64,000 bases of DNA from Mycolicibacterium sp. YH-1 (GCF_022557175.1 NZ_CP092915.1:3472001-3536000), one strand, 5' to 3'. Shown: positions 53,270 to 61,756, numbered from the stretch's first letter. The notes: generated by a model from the letters alone, not told the origin. Program-made: numbers and translations.

Positions 53270-53872
53270 TTAGCGGCGGTGTGCGAGCAGATGGACTCCG
53301 GGAAAGCGGTGGACGGTGTCGGGACGGTTGACGATCCGCCAGTCCTCGGCGAAGCCGCCGTCAGCGAGGACGCGGCTCAGCTCGTCGGGGTGCCAGCGCC
53401 AAGCCGGGGCTACCGCGTGGTCGAACGGTGTTGCGGGGCCAGGCATGTCGGATGACTGAGACGCGATCAGCACCGGTGTTCCGGAACGAAGTCGATCAGC
53501 CCACAGCCCAAGGATGGTTTCGAGTTCATCAGGCGGGACGTGTATCAGACTGAACCGGGCGAGGACCGCCGATATGGTGTCGGTTACATCTGTCAGAGTT
53601 GCGTCGGTGTCGATGAAGGCCAGGTGCGGGTAGGTGGTGCGGGCGATGGCGAGCATCGCCGGACTGGGGTCACATCCGATGACATCGAGTCCGCGACGAG
53701 CGAGGTCGGCGGTGACGTGTCCGATGCCGCAACCCACGTCGACAACGACACCCGCGGTGTGGATCTTCTCCACGAAGGCGGCAACGGCGTGTTGTTCGAT
53801 TGGCGACTGGTAGGGGCCGGGGAACATCGCGGCGTAGCGCTCGGCGAGCGCCTCATATCCCGGTTGTGTCAT
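53270..53872 (-). CDS. Class I SAM-dependent methyltransferase
   Basis: 200 residues from ATG 53872 (MTQPGYEALAERYAAMF). SAM motifs VVVDVGCGIGHVTADLARRG and DVIGCDPSPAMLAIA are complete. FSLIHVPPDELETILGLWAD corresponds to the post-I segment of UbiE-like methyltransferases. It starts 4 bp after the stop of the TIGR00027 methyltransferase, so the two are co-translated. The substrate is unknown. Confidence 0.9.
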   Translation of the reverse strand: MTQPGYEALAERYAAMFPGPYQSPIEQHAVAAFVEKIHTAGVVVDVGCGIGHVTADLARRGLDVIGCDPSPAMLAIARTTYPHLAFIDTDATLTDVTDTISAVLARFSLIHVPPDELETILGLWADRLRSGTPVLIASQSSDMPGPATPFDHAVAPAWRWHPDELSRVLADGGFAEDWRIVNRPDTVHRFPGVHLLAHRR

Positions 53873-53876
53873 GGGC

Positions 53877-54740
53877 TCAGCGGCTCGCGCGCACGATGCG
53901 GCTCGCACGAAGTGCCCGGGGCGGGTCCTCATCGAAACCCGGGGATTCATCCAGGTACCTGCCGATGATGTCTCGCGCGGTGTGGTCCTCGACGGCGGTG
54001 AAGCCGAGTGCGCGTAACTGTCCGGAGATGTCGTCAGGTGTGAAGTAGCTGACGAGGGGCTCACCGGCGCCGGCGAGTCGCTCAGCCCGAGCCCGCAGGT
54101 GCGCGCGATCCTCGTCGGTGTCCGCTGGCTGCAGGTAGTCGAAGACGACCTCGACGGGCCCGGCCTGTCCGGCGATGTACTCCAGGGTGCTGTGGGCGGC
54201 GCTAGGAGTCAGATAGAAGACGACGCCGAGCCACACGAATATCGCCGGTTCCGTGCGCGCGAACGAGGTGGCTTCCAATTCCGCTGCCAGCACTTGTGTT
54301 TCGAAGTCGACCGGCACGAGTGTCAGCGTCTCTGGGTGATCAATCCCGGCCGTGGCCAGGCGTTCGCGCTTCCACGCCTGGGTGGCAGGGTGATCAACCT
54401 CGAAGACGCGCAGGTCCGGGTGCGGATTGCGGTAGGCGAAGGTGTCCAGTCCGGCGCCGAGGATCACGACCTGCCGCACACCGGTGGCCACGGCCGCGGC
54501 CACGGCGTCCTCGGCGAAGCGGGCGCGCGCCGCGAAGAAGAGCCGCCGGGGCCGATCAATGGCCGCAGCGACGGGGTGATCGGTTGTGCGCGTGCTCAAG
54601 TCGGTCAGGTCATCTGCAGTCACGCCGAGCATCGGCATCGCGAGGGGATCGGCGAAGATCGACGGCCGGTCGGCGCACTGGTGATAGGCACGGGCATACG
54701 CGGTAGCGAGCGCTGTCCGACTGGGTCCGGCGTTCTCCAT
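53877..54740 (-). CDS. TIGR00027-type SAM-dependent methyltransferase (LCM fold)
   Basis: 287 residues. The mycobacterial LCM-like family is recognised by SRTALATAYARAYHQCADRP, IFADPLAMPMLG, VVILGAGLDTFAYRNPHPDL, EVDHPATQAWKRERL and VFYLTPSAAHSTLEYIAG. Mycobacteria carry many paralogues; substrates are mostly unknown, some may methylate lipids or polyketides. No lid or Tyr motif is missing. It is first of a two-methyltransferase operon. Confidence 0.94.
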   Translation of the reverse strand: MENAGPSRTALATAYARAYHQCADRPSIFADPLAMPMLGVTADDLTDLSTRTTDHPVAAAIDRPRRLFFAARARFAEDAVAAAVATGVRQVVILGAGLDTFAYRNPHPDLRVFEVDHPATQAWKRERLATAGIDHPETLTLVPVDFETQVLAAELEATSFARTEPAIFVWLGVVFYLTPSAAHSTLEYIAGQAGPVEVVFDYLQPADTDEDRAHLRARAERLAGAGEPLVSYFTPDDISGQLRALGFTAVEDHTARDIIGRYLDESPGFDEDPPRALRASRIVRASR

Positions 54741-54766
54741 GCCCCGAATCTACCGGCGGGCTCGAT

Positions 54767-55186
54767 CTAGTCGTAGATGACGGCAAGTCCCCGCCGCTTC
54801 AGGTCCGCCAGGCTGTCCTGCATGGCTTGAAGCTGCTCGGGCGAGTGCCCCACCCAGTCCGTGATCTCGCCGACTATTCGCACTGGATCCGACGTGCGGT
54901 AGGAACGGGTCGGATTTCCCGGAAATTTCTTGTCCGTCACGTTCGGGTCGTCCTCCACGGCGCCCTCTGGCTCCACGATGTAGATGCGGCAGCGGCTCTC
55001 GCCCACGGCCATCTCCGCTCCCCACACTGCGGCGTCCAAGGTCTGCGTCATATAGACGTGATTCGAGATTCGTCCTTCTTCGTAGTTCGACCGGTGTCCG
55101 GCCACCAGCAGATCACCTACAGAGAGATCTGCCTTGGTGCCGTGCAGGAGCGCACCGGACTCGTGCACTTCGAAAGGTGTCGTCAC
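54767..55186 (-). CDS. arr: NAD+--rifampin ADP-ribosyltransferase
   Basis: 139 residues. The Arr family is unmistakable: FEVHESGALLHGTKADLSVG, ISNHVYMTQTLDAAVWGAE, RCRIYIVEPEGAVEDDPNVT and GNPTRSYRTSDPVRIVGE. The three catalytic residues known from M. smegmatis Arr (His19, Tyr49, Asp84) appear here as His15, Tyr45 and Asp80, all at a constant offset of four. The enzyme transfers ADP-ribose from NAD+ to the C23 hydroxyl of rifamycins, abolishing RNA polymerase binding. It is the last gene of an ArsR-SRPBCC-AlkD-arr operon, 21 bp after the AlkD gene. No RAE lies directly upstream. Confidence 0.97.
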   Translation of the reverse strand: MTTPFEVHESGALLHGTKADLSVGDLLVAGHRSNYEEGRISNHVYMTQTLDAAVWGAEMAVGESRCRIYIVEPEGAVEDDPNVTDKKFPGNPTRSYRTSDPVRIVGEITDWVGHSPEQLQAMQDSLADLKRRGLAVIYD

Positions 55187-55207
55187 GCCAGCCCCATCCG
55201 TTGTCGC

Positions 55208-55876
55208 CTATCGTCCCTGCCGGCTAACCATCGTGGTGATCCAGGTGGGCGCATAGGGAGACGTGCAGCCAGGCGGCGTCGGATAGTCCCTGAGCACCTC
55301 CAGGCGCTCACCGATATCGATCGCGCGGGCGCGGTAGTGGGTGTGTTCGATGCCGATGTGACCCAGGCACTCGTTCATCGCCCACTGCAGCCGGTCCGGG
55401 GCGTTCTTCATCTGCGCCTCGATGACGTCCAGCAGCCCCGCGAGATCAAGGCCCTCGGAACGTTTCTTCACGCGCTCGGCGGTCAGTGCCCAGCCAGCAC
55501 TCGCGACTACCGGATCCGGATCGGCAAGCCAGATCACCCGCAACTCTTCGCAATGCGGATTGCTCTTCACCACGTAATTCACCAGCCAGTCATGCACTTT
55601 GGGGGTGCGCGCTTGGCGCAGCATGACATCCAGCTCGTCACGGTCGAAGCCCTTCGGACGGCAGATCAGGATCGCCAGCAGACGGGCCGCGGTGTCACCG
55701 GTCTCCCAGAGTTGGCCCGCGAGTTCCTGCTGGGTCTTCAGCCGCTTCGCGAGTGCACGCAGCTTGCTGAGGTTCACACCGTGATCGTCACCGTGCCTCT
55801 CGTTCACCGCACGTGCCTTCGGATCCTCAAGTGTCGCCAGCTCGGCCATGGTCTGGACCAACATCGTATCGGCCAC
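55208..55876 (-). CDS. AlkD-like DNA alkylation repair protein
   Basis: 222 residues from GTG 55876, 2 bp after the SRPBCC stop. HEAT-like helical repeats typical of AlkC/AlkD glycosylases: LSKLRALAKRLKTQQELAGQ, AARLLAILICRPKGFDRDEL, VHDWLVNYVVKSNPHCEELR and DPDPVVASAGWALTAERVKK. Such enzymes excise N3- and N7-alkylated purines without base flipping. Catalytic Asp in WLADPDP and Trp in VHDWLVNYV are present. Membership in the arr operon suggests a shared stress input. Confidence 0.85.
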   Translation of the reverse strand: MADTMLVQTMAELATLEDPKARAVNERHGDDHGVNLSKLRALAKRLKTQQELAGQLWETGDTAARLLAILICRPKGFDRDELDVMLRQARTPKVHDWLVNYVVKSNPHCEELRVIWLADPDPVVASAGWALTAERVKKRSEGLDLAGLLDVIEAQMKNAPDRLQWAMNECLGHIGIEHTHYRARAIDIGERLEVLRDYPTPPGCTSPYAPTWITTMVSRQGR

Positions 55877-55878
55877 CC

Positions 55879-56538
55879 TCAGTGCCCTCCCACTTCCTCG
55901 CCGAGGTAGAAGGCGGTGGTGCGGTTCGCGGCCGCGGTGGCGTCTTCCTCCGGTGTTCCGGCGTGCATGGAGGCCTGTCCCCAGCGCTCGCTGACCGCGC
56001 GGATGAATTGCTGGGCGGGTGCGGTCTGCGCGAAGGCGTCGGGATCGCCAGGACGGTCCTGTCCCGCGACCAGATGCAGCGACAGGCCCAGCAGAGCGAG
56101 GTCCCATCCCACCCCCGTCGCGCCCGGTCCGAACTGGGCCCAGAAGTCAGAGTCGGCGGCGCCCGTGTGAGAGTGCTCGATGGTAAGGCGCGTCTGGTCT
56201 CCCTCCGGTGCGAGGTGCACAGACACTTGACTCGAGTCATCACCGAACTCCCAGGTCACGGTGAAGGATTGTGGTGGGTCGCAGGCGGTCACCTCTCCAG
56301 AGGCGTTGCCCTCGACTTGGTAGCGGCCTCCCAGCCGGAGGTCGCCACTGACCGGCGCGAACCAGCGCGCGAGCCGGTCGGCCTGCGTGCAGGCCTCCCA
56401 GAGGTCGTCGGTCGTGGTCGCATAGGACTGGCTGATGGTCTGCACCGTGTGCTGCGTCGTATCACCGCGGTTGACGGTGAGGTCTCGGCGCACCGCTCCG
56501 GGCTGCGCGGCGATGATCTTGTCGGTTGATTCAGCCAT
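55879..56538 (-). CDS. SRPBCC/AHSA1-family protein
   Basis: 219 residues from ATG 56538 (MAESTDKIIAAQPG). The START-like fold is seen in QSYATTTDDLWEACTQADRL, ARWFAPVSGDLRLGGRYQVE, DPPQSFTVTWEFGDDSSQVS and LTIEHSHTG. The C-terminus has an extra helical part (HAGTPEEDATAAANRTTAFY) found in two-domain actinobacterial members. It follows the ArsR gene by 8 bp, the standard ArsR-SRPBCC pairing. The ligand is unknown. Confidence 0.9.
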   Translation of the reverse strand: MAESTDKIIAAQPGAVRRDLTVNRGDTTQHTVQTISQSYATTTDDLWEACTQADRLARWFAPVSGDLRLGGRYQVEGNASGEVTACDPPQSFTVTWEFGDDSSQVSVHLAPEGDQTRLTIEHSHTGAADSDFWAQFGPGATGVGWDLALLGLSLHLVAGQDRPGDPDAFAQTAPAQQFIRAVSERWGQASMHAGTPEEDATAAANRTTAFYLGEEVGGH

Positions 56539-56546
56539 GGTCGCTC

Positions 56547-56906
56547 CTAGTCGTTGGTCGGTGCCGGCCGCCCGTTGCGATCTCGTTGTGATTTCTTGCC
56601 GCGGGCGATCTCGGTCGCGAGTGCATCCAGTCGCGGCGCCCAAAACCGCCGGAACGGATCCAGCCACTCATCGACGCCGCGTAGTGGTGCGGGATCCAGC
56701 GCGTACACACGGCGGGTTCCTTCGGCTCGAATGCTCGCGAACCCGGCTTCCCGCAGCACCTTTAGGTGCTGGGAGACCGCGGGTTGCGTGATCCCGAACT
56801 CTGTCCCAATCGCACGAACCACGTCGCCAGCTGGCATCTCGTCGCGGGCCAATAGTTCGAGGATGCGCCTTCGGACGGGATCGCCGAGGACGTCAAACGC
56901 GTGCAC
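56547..56906 (-). CDS. ArsR-family winged-helix repressor
   Basis: 119 residues from GTG 56906. The winged HTH is LGDPVRRRILELLARDEMPA, then GITQPAVSQHLKVLREAGFA. No metal-binding Cys pair is seen, consistent with the non-metal ArsR branch that partners SRPBCC proteins. It opens the ArsR-SRPBCC-AlkD-arr operon. A TATAAT (-10, minus strand, 56932-56927) lies 20 bp upstream in a strongly AT-rich patch, giving a short 5' leader. Confidence 0.92.
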   Translation of the reverse strand: MHAFDVLGDPVRRRILELLARDEMPAGDVVRAIGTEFGITQPAVSQHLKVLREAGFASIRAEGTRRVYALDPAPLRGVDEWLDPFRRFWAPRLDALATEIARGKKSQRDRNGRPAPTND

Positions 56907-57077
56907 GGCACAAGAATAAGCAATCAATTATATAAGTCAAGGGCAATGTTCTTCCTCGTACGGTTGACCAGGGGTGTTGAGCTGCTCGCTCCGATGAAGG
57001 CAAGGGGGCGCAAATTCGTGCTCAGCTGGCGCTTCGGGAGCACAATTGTGGTGTCCGTCCGAAACCAGGGAGCCGCG

Positions 57078-57560
57078 ATGAGCGAGCAACTGTACGACTT
57101 CTTCGGCGAGATCCTCCAGCGGTACTTCAGATCCGCCATCGACGCCTATCCGCAGATGGGTGGAGTCCTCGTTGAAAGGTTGTTCACGCTGACTGACGAA
57201 ATCCCGGATCATCTGACAGAGAGCCGGCGCGCAGCAGTGACGTGGGGCAAAGCAGAGAACCCGAAAGCCAGGATCACCTCGGAAGCCCTCGTCATCACCC
57301 AACACGGACTCATATACGCCGCCGGATTGAACGAGTCACACCGTGCGCTGTATTACCTGGCCACGCCACCAACGTTCTTCGATGCGTTCGTCGATCAGGT
57401 CGACACCGCCGACGTGTGTGAGGGCGCGATAGTGGCAGTGGACGGCCGGTTCGGCCGTGATCTCACATCGGCGCGTCCAATGGACGCCGCGCTGCGCCGG
57501 ATACTCGATGAGCACGTAGCGCTGCGGGTGGATCTACATCAGCTTGAGGTGTGCGTCTGA
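57078..57560 (+). CDS. Hypothetical protein
   Basis: 160 residues, family not recognised. ATG 57078 follows GGGAGCCGCG. The sequence (EQLYDFFGEILQRYFRSAID, then AVTWGKAENPKARITSEALV and IYAAGLNESHRALYYLATPP) looks like an alpha/beta globular cytoplasmic protein without signal or membrane segments. It is divergent from the ArsR gene; 171 bp separate the starts. The frame is open to 56901 but the upstream part crosses the ArsR promoter. Confidence 0.7.
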   Translation: MSEQLYDFFGEILQRYFRSAIDAYPQMGGVLVERLFTLTDEIPDHLTESRRAAVTWGKAENPKARITSEALVITQHGLIYAAGLNESHRALYYLATPPTFFDAFVDQVDTADVCEGAIVAVDGRFGRDLTSARPMDAALRRILDEHVALRVDLHQLEVCV

Positions 57561-57699
57561 GGCGTTTGGGGAAAAGCACTGTGACACACAGTGTCTGATG
57601 AGCACGGCGACGCCTGTCAGTAGCCGGGCATAGTTCGCGTGCTCTACTTGACAGGTGGCCTTGCGCGCCGGAACCGATTCCGCCTGTCGACGCCGTGCG

Positions 57700-58635
57700 A
57701 TGCGTCGCTGCACGACGCTGATCGTCACGACCGTGCTCGCCCTCGTGGCCTGCGCAGAGTCGCCGACGCCACCGACCACACCGACGACATCGACAGCACC
57801 GACGTCGACCCAGGCGCCGTCCACCGCCCCATCCCCGGCAGCGCTTCCACGCCCGCCTGCGCAGCCACGGCTGGCATCCAGCCCGGAGCAGCTCGCCGAT
57901 GACCTGGTCGCAGACGAGCGGGTGCTTCGCGACCCGTCCTCATCGGAGGCAGTGCTGGCGGAAGCGGCGCGCGGCCAGCAGGCGGCATACCGCGTCCTCG
58001 GCAGGCATCCGGAGTGGGACACCGTTGCCCGCGCACGGATCCCGGCATCACTTCTCGACGTCTACGACCGCAACATCGACGCACGCCGACAGTTGACCGT
58101 GTTGGGCGCGAGTGACATCAAGGACACCCTGCCCGCCTGGCGCATCAACCCGCCGGCACCGGCCGATGAGTTGCTCGGGTATTACCGGCAAGCAGAGGCG
58201 GCTACGGGCGTCGGCTGGAACTACCTGGCCGCGATCCATCTCATCGAAACCGGGCTCGGCCGAATTGCGGGCACGAGCTCGGCCGGCGCCCAGGGCCCCA
58301 TGCAGTTCCTACCCTCGACGTTCGCCGAGTACGGCGACGGTGGCGATATTCACTCGCTGCGCGACAGCATCATGGCCGCAGGACGCCACCTTGCTGCCAA
58401 CGGATTCGCCGCTGACCGCGACGGCGCGATCTTCCGCTACAACAACTCGGACAGGTATGTGCAGGGGGTCAACGACTACGCCGCCGTGCTCGCGGCCGAC
58501 CCCGCTGCGTTCGCCGGCTACCACCGGTGGGACATCTACTACCGCACGACGGCCGGTGACGTCTTGCTGCCGGTCGGGTATGCCGCGACGACACCGATTC
58601 CCGTTCACGACTACCTGGCGGATCACCCGCAATAG
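57700..58635 (+). CDS. Lytic murein transglycosylase, lipoprotein
   Basis: 311 residues from ATG 57700. Lipobox LVAC with Cys18, then a Thr/Pro/Ser-rich linker (TPPTTPTTSTAPTSTQAPST, residues about 23-50). The SLT domain shows the catalytic Glu in AAIHLIETGLGRIAG and the following SSAGAQGPMQFLPSTFAEYG, IMAAGRHLAANGF, RYNNSDRYVQGVNDYA. It cleaves peptidoglycan glycan strands to 1,6-anhydro products at the outer face of the membrane. GTG 57655 is an alternative start that would add 15 residues. Confidence 0.92.
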   Translation: MRRCTTLIVTTVLALVACAESPTPPTTPTTSTAPTSTQAPSTAPSPAALPRPPAQPRLASSPEQLADDLVADERVLRDPSSSEAVLAEAARGQQAAYRVLGRHPEWDTVARARIPASLLDVYDRNIDARRQLTVLGASDIKDTLPAWRINPPAPADELLGYYRQAEAATGVGWNYLAAIHLIETGLGRIAGTSSAGAQGPMQFLPSTFAEYGDGGDIHSLRDSIMAAGRHLAANGFAADRDGAIFRYNNSDRYVQGVNDYAAVLAADPAAFAGYHRWDIYYRTTAGDVLLPVGYAATTPIPVHDYLADHPQ

Positions 58636-58666
58636 AACCGCCCGGGCGCGGCAAGAGGCAGGCGCG

Positions 58667-59290
58667 TCAGCCAGCCTCGGCCCGCAGGCCGGCGATGAAC
58701 GTGGCGACGAGGCGGCCCAGGGTCGATTCGAAGTCGGTGACCATCGGATTGGTGCTGGCGGACTCGGGAGTGGCCCACGCCCAGGCGGTCCCGGTGAACG
58801 CGTGGATGGCGGCCGTCAGCGCGCTGAGCTGGTCATCGGACAGGGGGAGCGATGGCTGCAGCGCCGCGCCGAGTCGCTGTTGGGCATCGGTCGCCTGCGA
58901 TGCGAGAACGCGTTGTTCGTCGGAGCCAAGCCGGCCGAGGAGCACTGGCGACACGGCGATCAGATCACATAGCACCGGCCGTGCCGCGAGCGTGGAGGCC
59001 ACTGCCGCTGCCGCCGTGCGGTTCGGAAGCTCGCGGTCCAGCGCGTCGATCCAGTGCAAGTGCTCGTCGTACATCACCCGTAGCAACAACGCCTCGCGAG
59101 AGCCGACGTATCGCAGGATGCCCGACTTCGCCAGGCCGGCCGCCGCCGCGATATCGCCCAACGTCAGCGCCGTAGCGCGGGACCGCTGCAGGAGATCACG
59201 GGTGACCGCGGCCAGTTGGGTCAGGCGTTCGTCCCGCTGCGCCTCGGTGCGCGCACGGGCGAAGGGAAGCGGTGCACTCGGTCCTGACAT
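58667..59290 (-). CDS. TetR-family regulator
   Basis: 207 residues from ATG 59290 (MSGPSAPLPFARARTEAQRD). HTH: ALTLGDIAAAAGLAKSGILR, then YVGSREALL at about 43-70. The C-terminal domain (ARPVLCDLIAVSPVLLGRLG, LSALTAAIHAFTGTAWAWAT) is of the PF17929-like type. The longer frame would cross the operator. It is divergent from the SRPBCC gene at 59330, only 39 bp apart, with a near-perfect dyad filling the gap. Confidence 0.92.
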   Translation of the reverse strand: MSGPSAPLPFARARTEAQRDERLTQLAAVTRDLLQRSRATALTLGDIAAAAGLAKSGILRYVGSREALLLRVMYDEHLHWIDALDRELPNRTAAAAVASTLAARPVLCDLIAVSPVLLGRLGSDEQRVLASQATDAQQRLGAALQPSLPLSDDQLSALTAAIHAFTGTAWAWATPESASTNPMVTDFESTLGRLVATFIAGLRAEAG

Positions 59291-59295
59291 CCCAC

Positions 59296-59320
59296 GATAA
59301 TAGAACACCATTCTGTTATC
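59296..59320. promoter_or_regulatory. Probable TetR operator between divergent genes
   Basis: GATAATAGAA (59296-59305) mirrors TTCTGTTATC (59311-59320) in 9 of 10 positions around a 5-bp centre. It occupies most of the 39-bp gap between the TetR and SRPBCC starts, so both promoters must overlap it. Confidence 0.8.
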
Positions 59321-59329
59321 GTCCTCGAC

Positions 59330-59779
59330 ATGCCTCACGAATACGAATGTGTCATCCGACGCCACAGCACGGCGTCCCCAGCGGTCCTGTTCTCCATCGT
59401 TTCCGACGGAGCCAACTGGTCGGACTGGGCCTCACCGCTGATCAGCTATTCGGCATGGGACTCATTGGGACCAGCGGGCGACGGGGGAGTCGGCGCTATT
59501 CGTGCTGTGGGAGCCAAGGGACGGCAGACCCGCGAGATGACAACCGTCCACGAGCCCGGAATCCGGCACGGCTACACGATCCTGGCCGACGGCCCAATCC
59601 GGAACTATCAGGCCGACGTGACGCTAACCGAAGACGCCGGCGGGACCCTGGTGACGTGGCGCGGCGGGTATGAGACTCGTTCGCGGACAATCGGTGTGGC
59701 GTACTGGCTTGTTGTGCGGTTCGTCCTGGGGACGTTGTCGCGGAAACTCGTCAAGGAAGCAGAACGCCGGGAACCGTGA
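59330..59779 (+). CDS. SRPBCC-family (polyketide cyclase/dehydrase-like) protein
   Basis: 149 residues. START-like fold: ASPAVLFSIVSDGANWSDWA, GGVGAIRAVGAKGRQTREMT and TVHEPGIRHGYTILADGPIR. The final helix (FVLGTLSRKLVKEAERR) closes the cavity. It probably binds a hydrophobic ligand. It is divergent from and presumably repressed by the adjacent TetR protein, whose operator overlaps its promoter. Confidence 0.9.
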   Translation: MPHEYECVIRRHSTASPAVLFSIVSDGANWSDWASPLISYSAWDSLGPAGDGGVGAIRAVGAKGRQTREMTTVHEPGIRHGYTILADGPIRNYQADVTLTEDAGGTLVTWRGGYETRSRTIGVAYWLVVRFVLGTLSRKLVKEAERREP

Positions 59780-59808
59780 AGAACTCGGCCTGTCGAAGAT
59801 GAGAGGGA

Positions 59809-60333
59809 TCACCCCGACTCGCGTGCTGGGGCTTGCCGCACCAGGTAGATGAGCGGCCGGCCGCGATCGTCGATGGTCTCGTGGTGTCGTTGGAAGCCGA
59901 GCTTCTCCAGGACCCGTAGTGACGGCTGGTTCCATGCCCCCACGGTTGACCAGATTCGGCCGCGGCCTGTCGTGAATGCCGCGTCCATCACAGCGTGCGC
60001 GGCCTCGGTCGCGTAACCGCAGCCGTGGAACCGGTTCAGCAGTTCACAGGCGATCTCCGGCTCATCGAGGCTGCATCGACCGACGATCAGCCCGCAGTAC
60101 CCCAAGGGTTCGTCGTTGGCCCTGCGGCGAATCGTGAACAGTCCGATACCGCTGTCGTGGAACTTGTTTCGTTGCTCGGCCAGTCGAAGACGGACATCCT
60201 GCACTGACTCGGTCGTCCCGCCCTCGTGCTCACCGAGCAGTTCGTGATTCCAGACGGCATCGCACTCGTCACGCAACTCCAGACGAAGACGCGGGGTGTG
60301 CATCGACGTTGCCATCGGGGTGTATCGCATCAT
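59809..60333 (-). CDS. GNAT-family N-acetyltransferase (RimJ-like)
   Basis: 174 residues from ATG 60333 (AGGAG at good spacing). TPRLRLELRDECDAVWNHEL and FTIRRRANDEPLGYCGLIVG are typical of the RimJ/RimL subfamily. The acetyl-CoA loop is GCGYATEAAHAVMD, followed by VGAWNQPSLRVLEKLGFQRH. The acceptor is probably a protein N-terminus or small amine. Downstream ATGs at 60315 and 60303 are possible starts. Confidence 0.92.
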   Translation of the reverse strand: MMRYTPMATSMHTPRLRLELRDECDAVWNHELLGEHEGGTTESVQDVRLRLAEQRNKFHDSGIGLFTIRRRANDEPLGYCGLIVGRCSLDEPEIACELLNRFHGCGYATEAAHAVMDAAFTTGRGRIWSTVGAWNQPSLRVLEKLGFQRHHETIDDRGRPLIYLVRQAPARESG

Positions 60334-60364
60334 CGGGGCTCCTGCGCTCGGGGATCGCGGTCGA

Positions 60365-61396
60365 TCAACCCGCCGCGGGGTGCCGCGCCGCTATCAGGCG
60401 CGCGATCTCGCCGTACTTCTCGAGACGCCCTGTCTCGCTGCCCGCGTTGTACAACACGATACGAGTGGCGATTCCGTCGTACTTGGCGATCAACGCGTCT
60501 GCCAAGCCATCCCATGTCGATTCGGTGGCAAAGGTGGCGATGTGGTCGTCCGTGATTTGCGATGCCATACCTGCGAAGTCACCGGCCTTCTGCTTCTCCC
60601 GCAGACGGGCCGTCGTGCCCTCGAAGCCGGCCTCGTCCCAGATGAACGCATAGTTCGGTGTGCTTCCGTAGAAGCTCATGCTGGCCCGCACGAGTTCGCG
60701 CTCGTTGGCGCGCTCCTCGTCGGTGTCGCCGACGATCGTCATGACGGGAACGATCTTGGCGATATCGGAGGGGGAGCGGCCGGCCTTGGCCGCACCTGCG
60801 GCAACGTTGGGAAGCACGTGACGGGCGATGTAGCCGGGCTCGCCGATCGGATGAATGTGCACGCCGTCGGCGACCTCGCCTGCCATCCGCAGCATCCATG
60901 GATTCACTGCTGCGACATCGACTTTGGGATCGGGTGCGTCGATCGGCCCGGGACTCCACTGGGGAGTGATGAAGTCGAGGTCGTAGAACTCGCCGTGATG
61001 GTCGAGTTTGCCGGTCCGGAAGGCGGCGAAACATGCCTTCACCGCCAGCACGTAGTCACGCAGGCGCGGGCCCGGATGTTCGAAGGGCATCCCGTAGCGC
61101 CGGACGACATGCGTGCGGACCTGGGTGCCGAGGCCGAGCCGAAACCTGCCGCCGGTTGCCTCCTGCAGCTCCCAGGCCGACGCCGCCGTGATGAACGGGC
61201 TGCGCGGAAAGGCGACGGCGACACCGGTCGAGATCTCGAGGCCGGGGGCGGACTGCGACGCCACCGCCGCGTTGAGATACGCGGTGCGGCCCGTCTCGGT
61301 GAGCAGGAGACCGGAGAACCCAGAAGCCTGAATGCGCTGGGCGAAGCCGCCGATCTGGCTCAACCGCTGCGGCATGGTCATCACGTCGACGTACAC
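60365..61396 (-). CDS. LLM-class F420-dependent oxidoreductase (TIGR03617-like)
   Basis: 343 residues from GTG 61396. TIM-barrel motifs: GFSGLLLTETGRTAYLNAAV, GVAVAFPRSPFITAASAWEL and FRLGLGTQVRTHVVRRYGMP, with the F420/FMN phosphate site in AAVNPWMLRMAGEVADGVHI. The TxVRTHVxRRYGMP segment is characteristic of a mycobacterial subfamily. The substrate is unknown. It lies 31 bp upstream of the acetyltransferase gene on the same strand, so they may be co-transcribed. Confidence 0.92.
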   Translation of the reverse strand: MYVDVMTMPQRLSQIGGFAQRIQASGFSGLLLTETGRTAYLNAAVASQSAPGLEISTGVAVAFPRSPFITAASAWELQEATGGRFRLGLGTQVRTHVVRRYGMPFEHPGPRLRDYVLAVKACFAAFRTGKLDHHGEFYDLDFITPQWSPGPIDAPDPKVDVAAVNPWMLRMAGEVADGVHIHPIGEPGYIARHVLPNVAAGAAKAGRSPSDIAKIVPVMTIVGDTDEERANERELVRASMSFYGSTPNYAFIWDEAGFEGTTARLREKQKAGDFAGMASQITDDHIATFATESTWDGLADALIAKYDGIATRIVLYNAGSETGRLEKYGEIARLIAARHPAAG

Positions 61397-61486
61397 GGAC
61401 GGAGATTACGTCACCCGATGACAAAATCGGCGGCATCGGCCAGGTGAGCTCGACGCCCAGAAAACGGGCACGATCAGTCGCGGCGG

Positions 61487-61756
61487 TTACTCACTCTTGA
61501 TGTGGTGCGCGATCGCCGTCTCCACCGATGCGGACCGGGACCGCGCCCACTTGTCCGCCTCTTCCTGTTCCGCGGACGTGACGACGACCGCGTCCGGGCC
61601 GGGTACCACTGTCGCTACATGGCCGGTGGCGAACCATCGCACCACGTATGGCGGAGAGCCATCCGCCGAACGCACCTCGGTGATCTCACCGCGCTGATCC
61701 GGTCGTTCCACTGTCGTGCCCTTGATCACCAACCAGTCGCCTACCTTGGCCTTCAT
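61487..61756 (-). CDS. DUF1918 domain-containing protein
   Basis: 89 residues from ATG 61756 (MKAKVGDWLVIKGTTVERPD). DUF1918 is seen in RGEITEVRSADGSPPYVVRW, then ATVVPGPDAVV: a small SH3-like beta-barrel of unknown role common in actinobacteria, sometimes in pairs. The C-terminus (EQEEADKWARSRSASVETAI) is helical. The ORF reads far upstream but that part is antisense to the acetyltransferase gene. Confidence 0.88.
   Translation of the reverse strand: MKAKVGDWLVIKGTTVERPDQRGEITEVRSADGSPPYVVRWFATGHVATVVPGPDAVVVTSAEQEEADKWARSRSASVETAIAHHIKSE

Noticed and set aside
55187..55250. A rifamycin-associated element upstream of arr
   Set aside because: The RAE core CTTGCGGCAAG is not present between the AlkD gene and arr or elsewhere near the operon.
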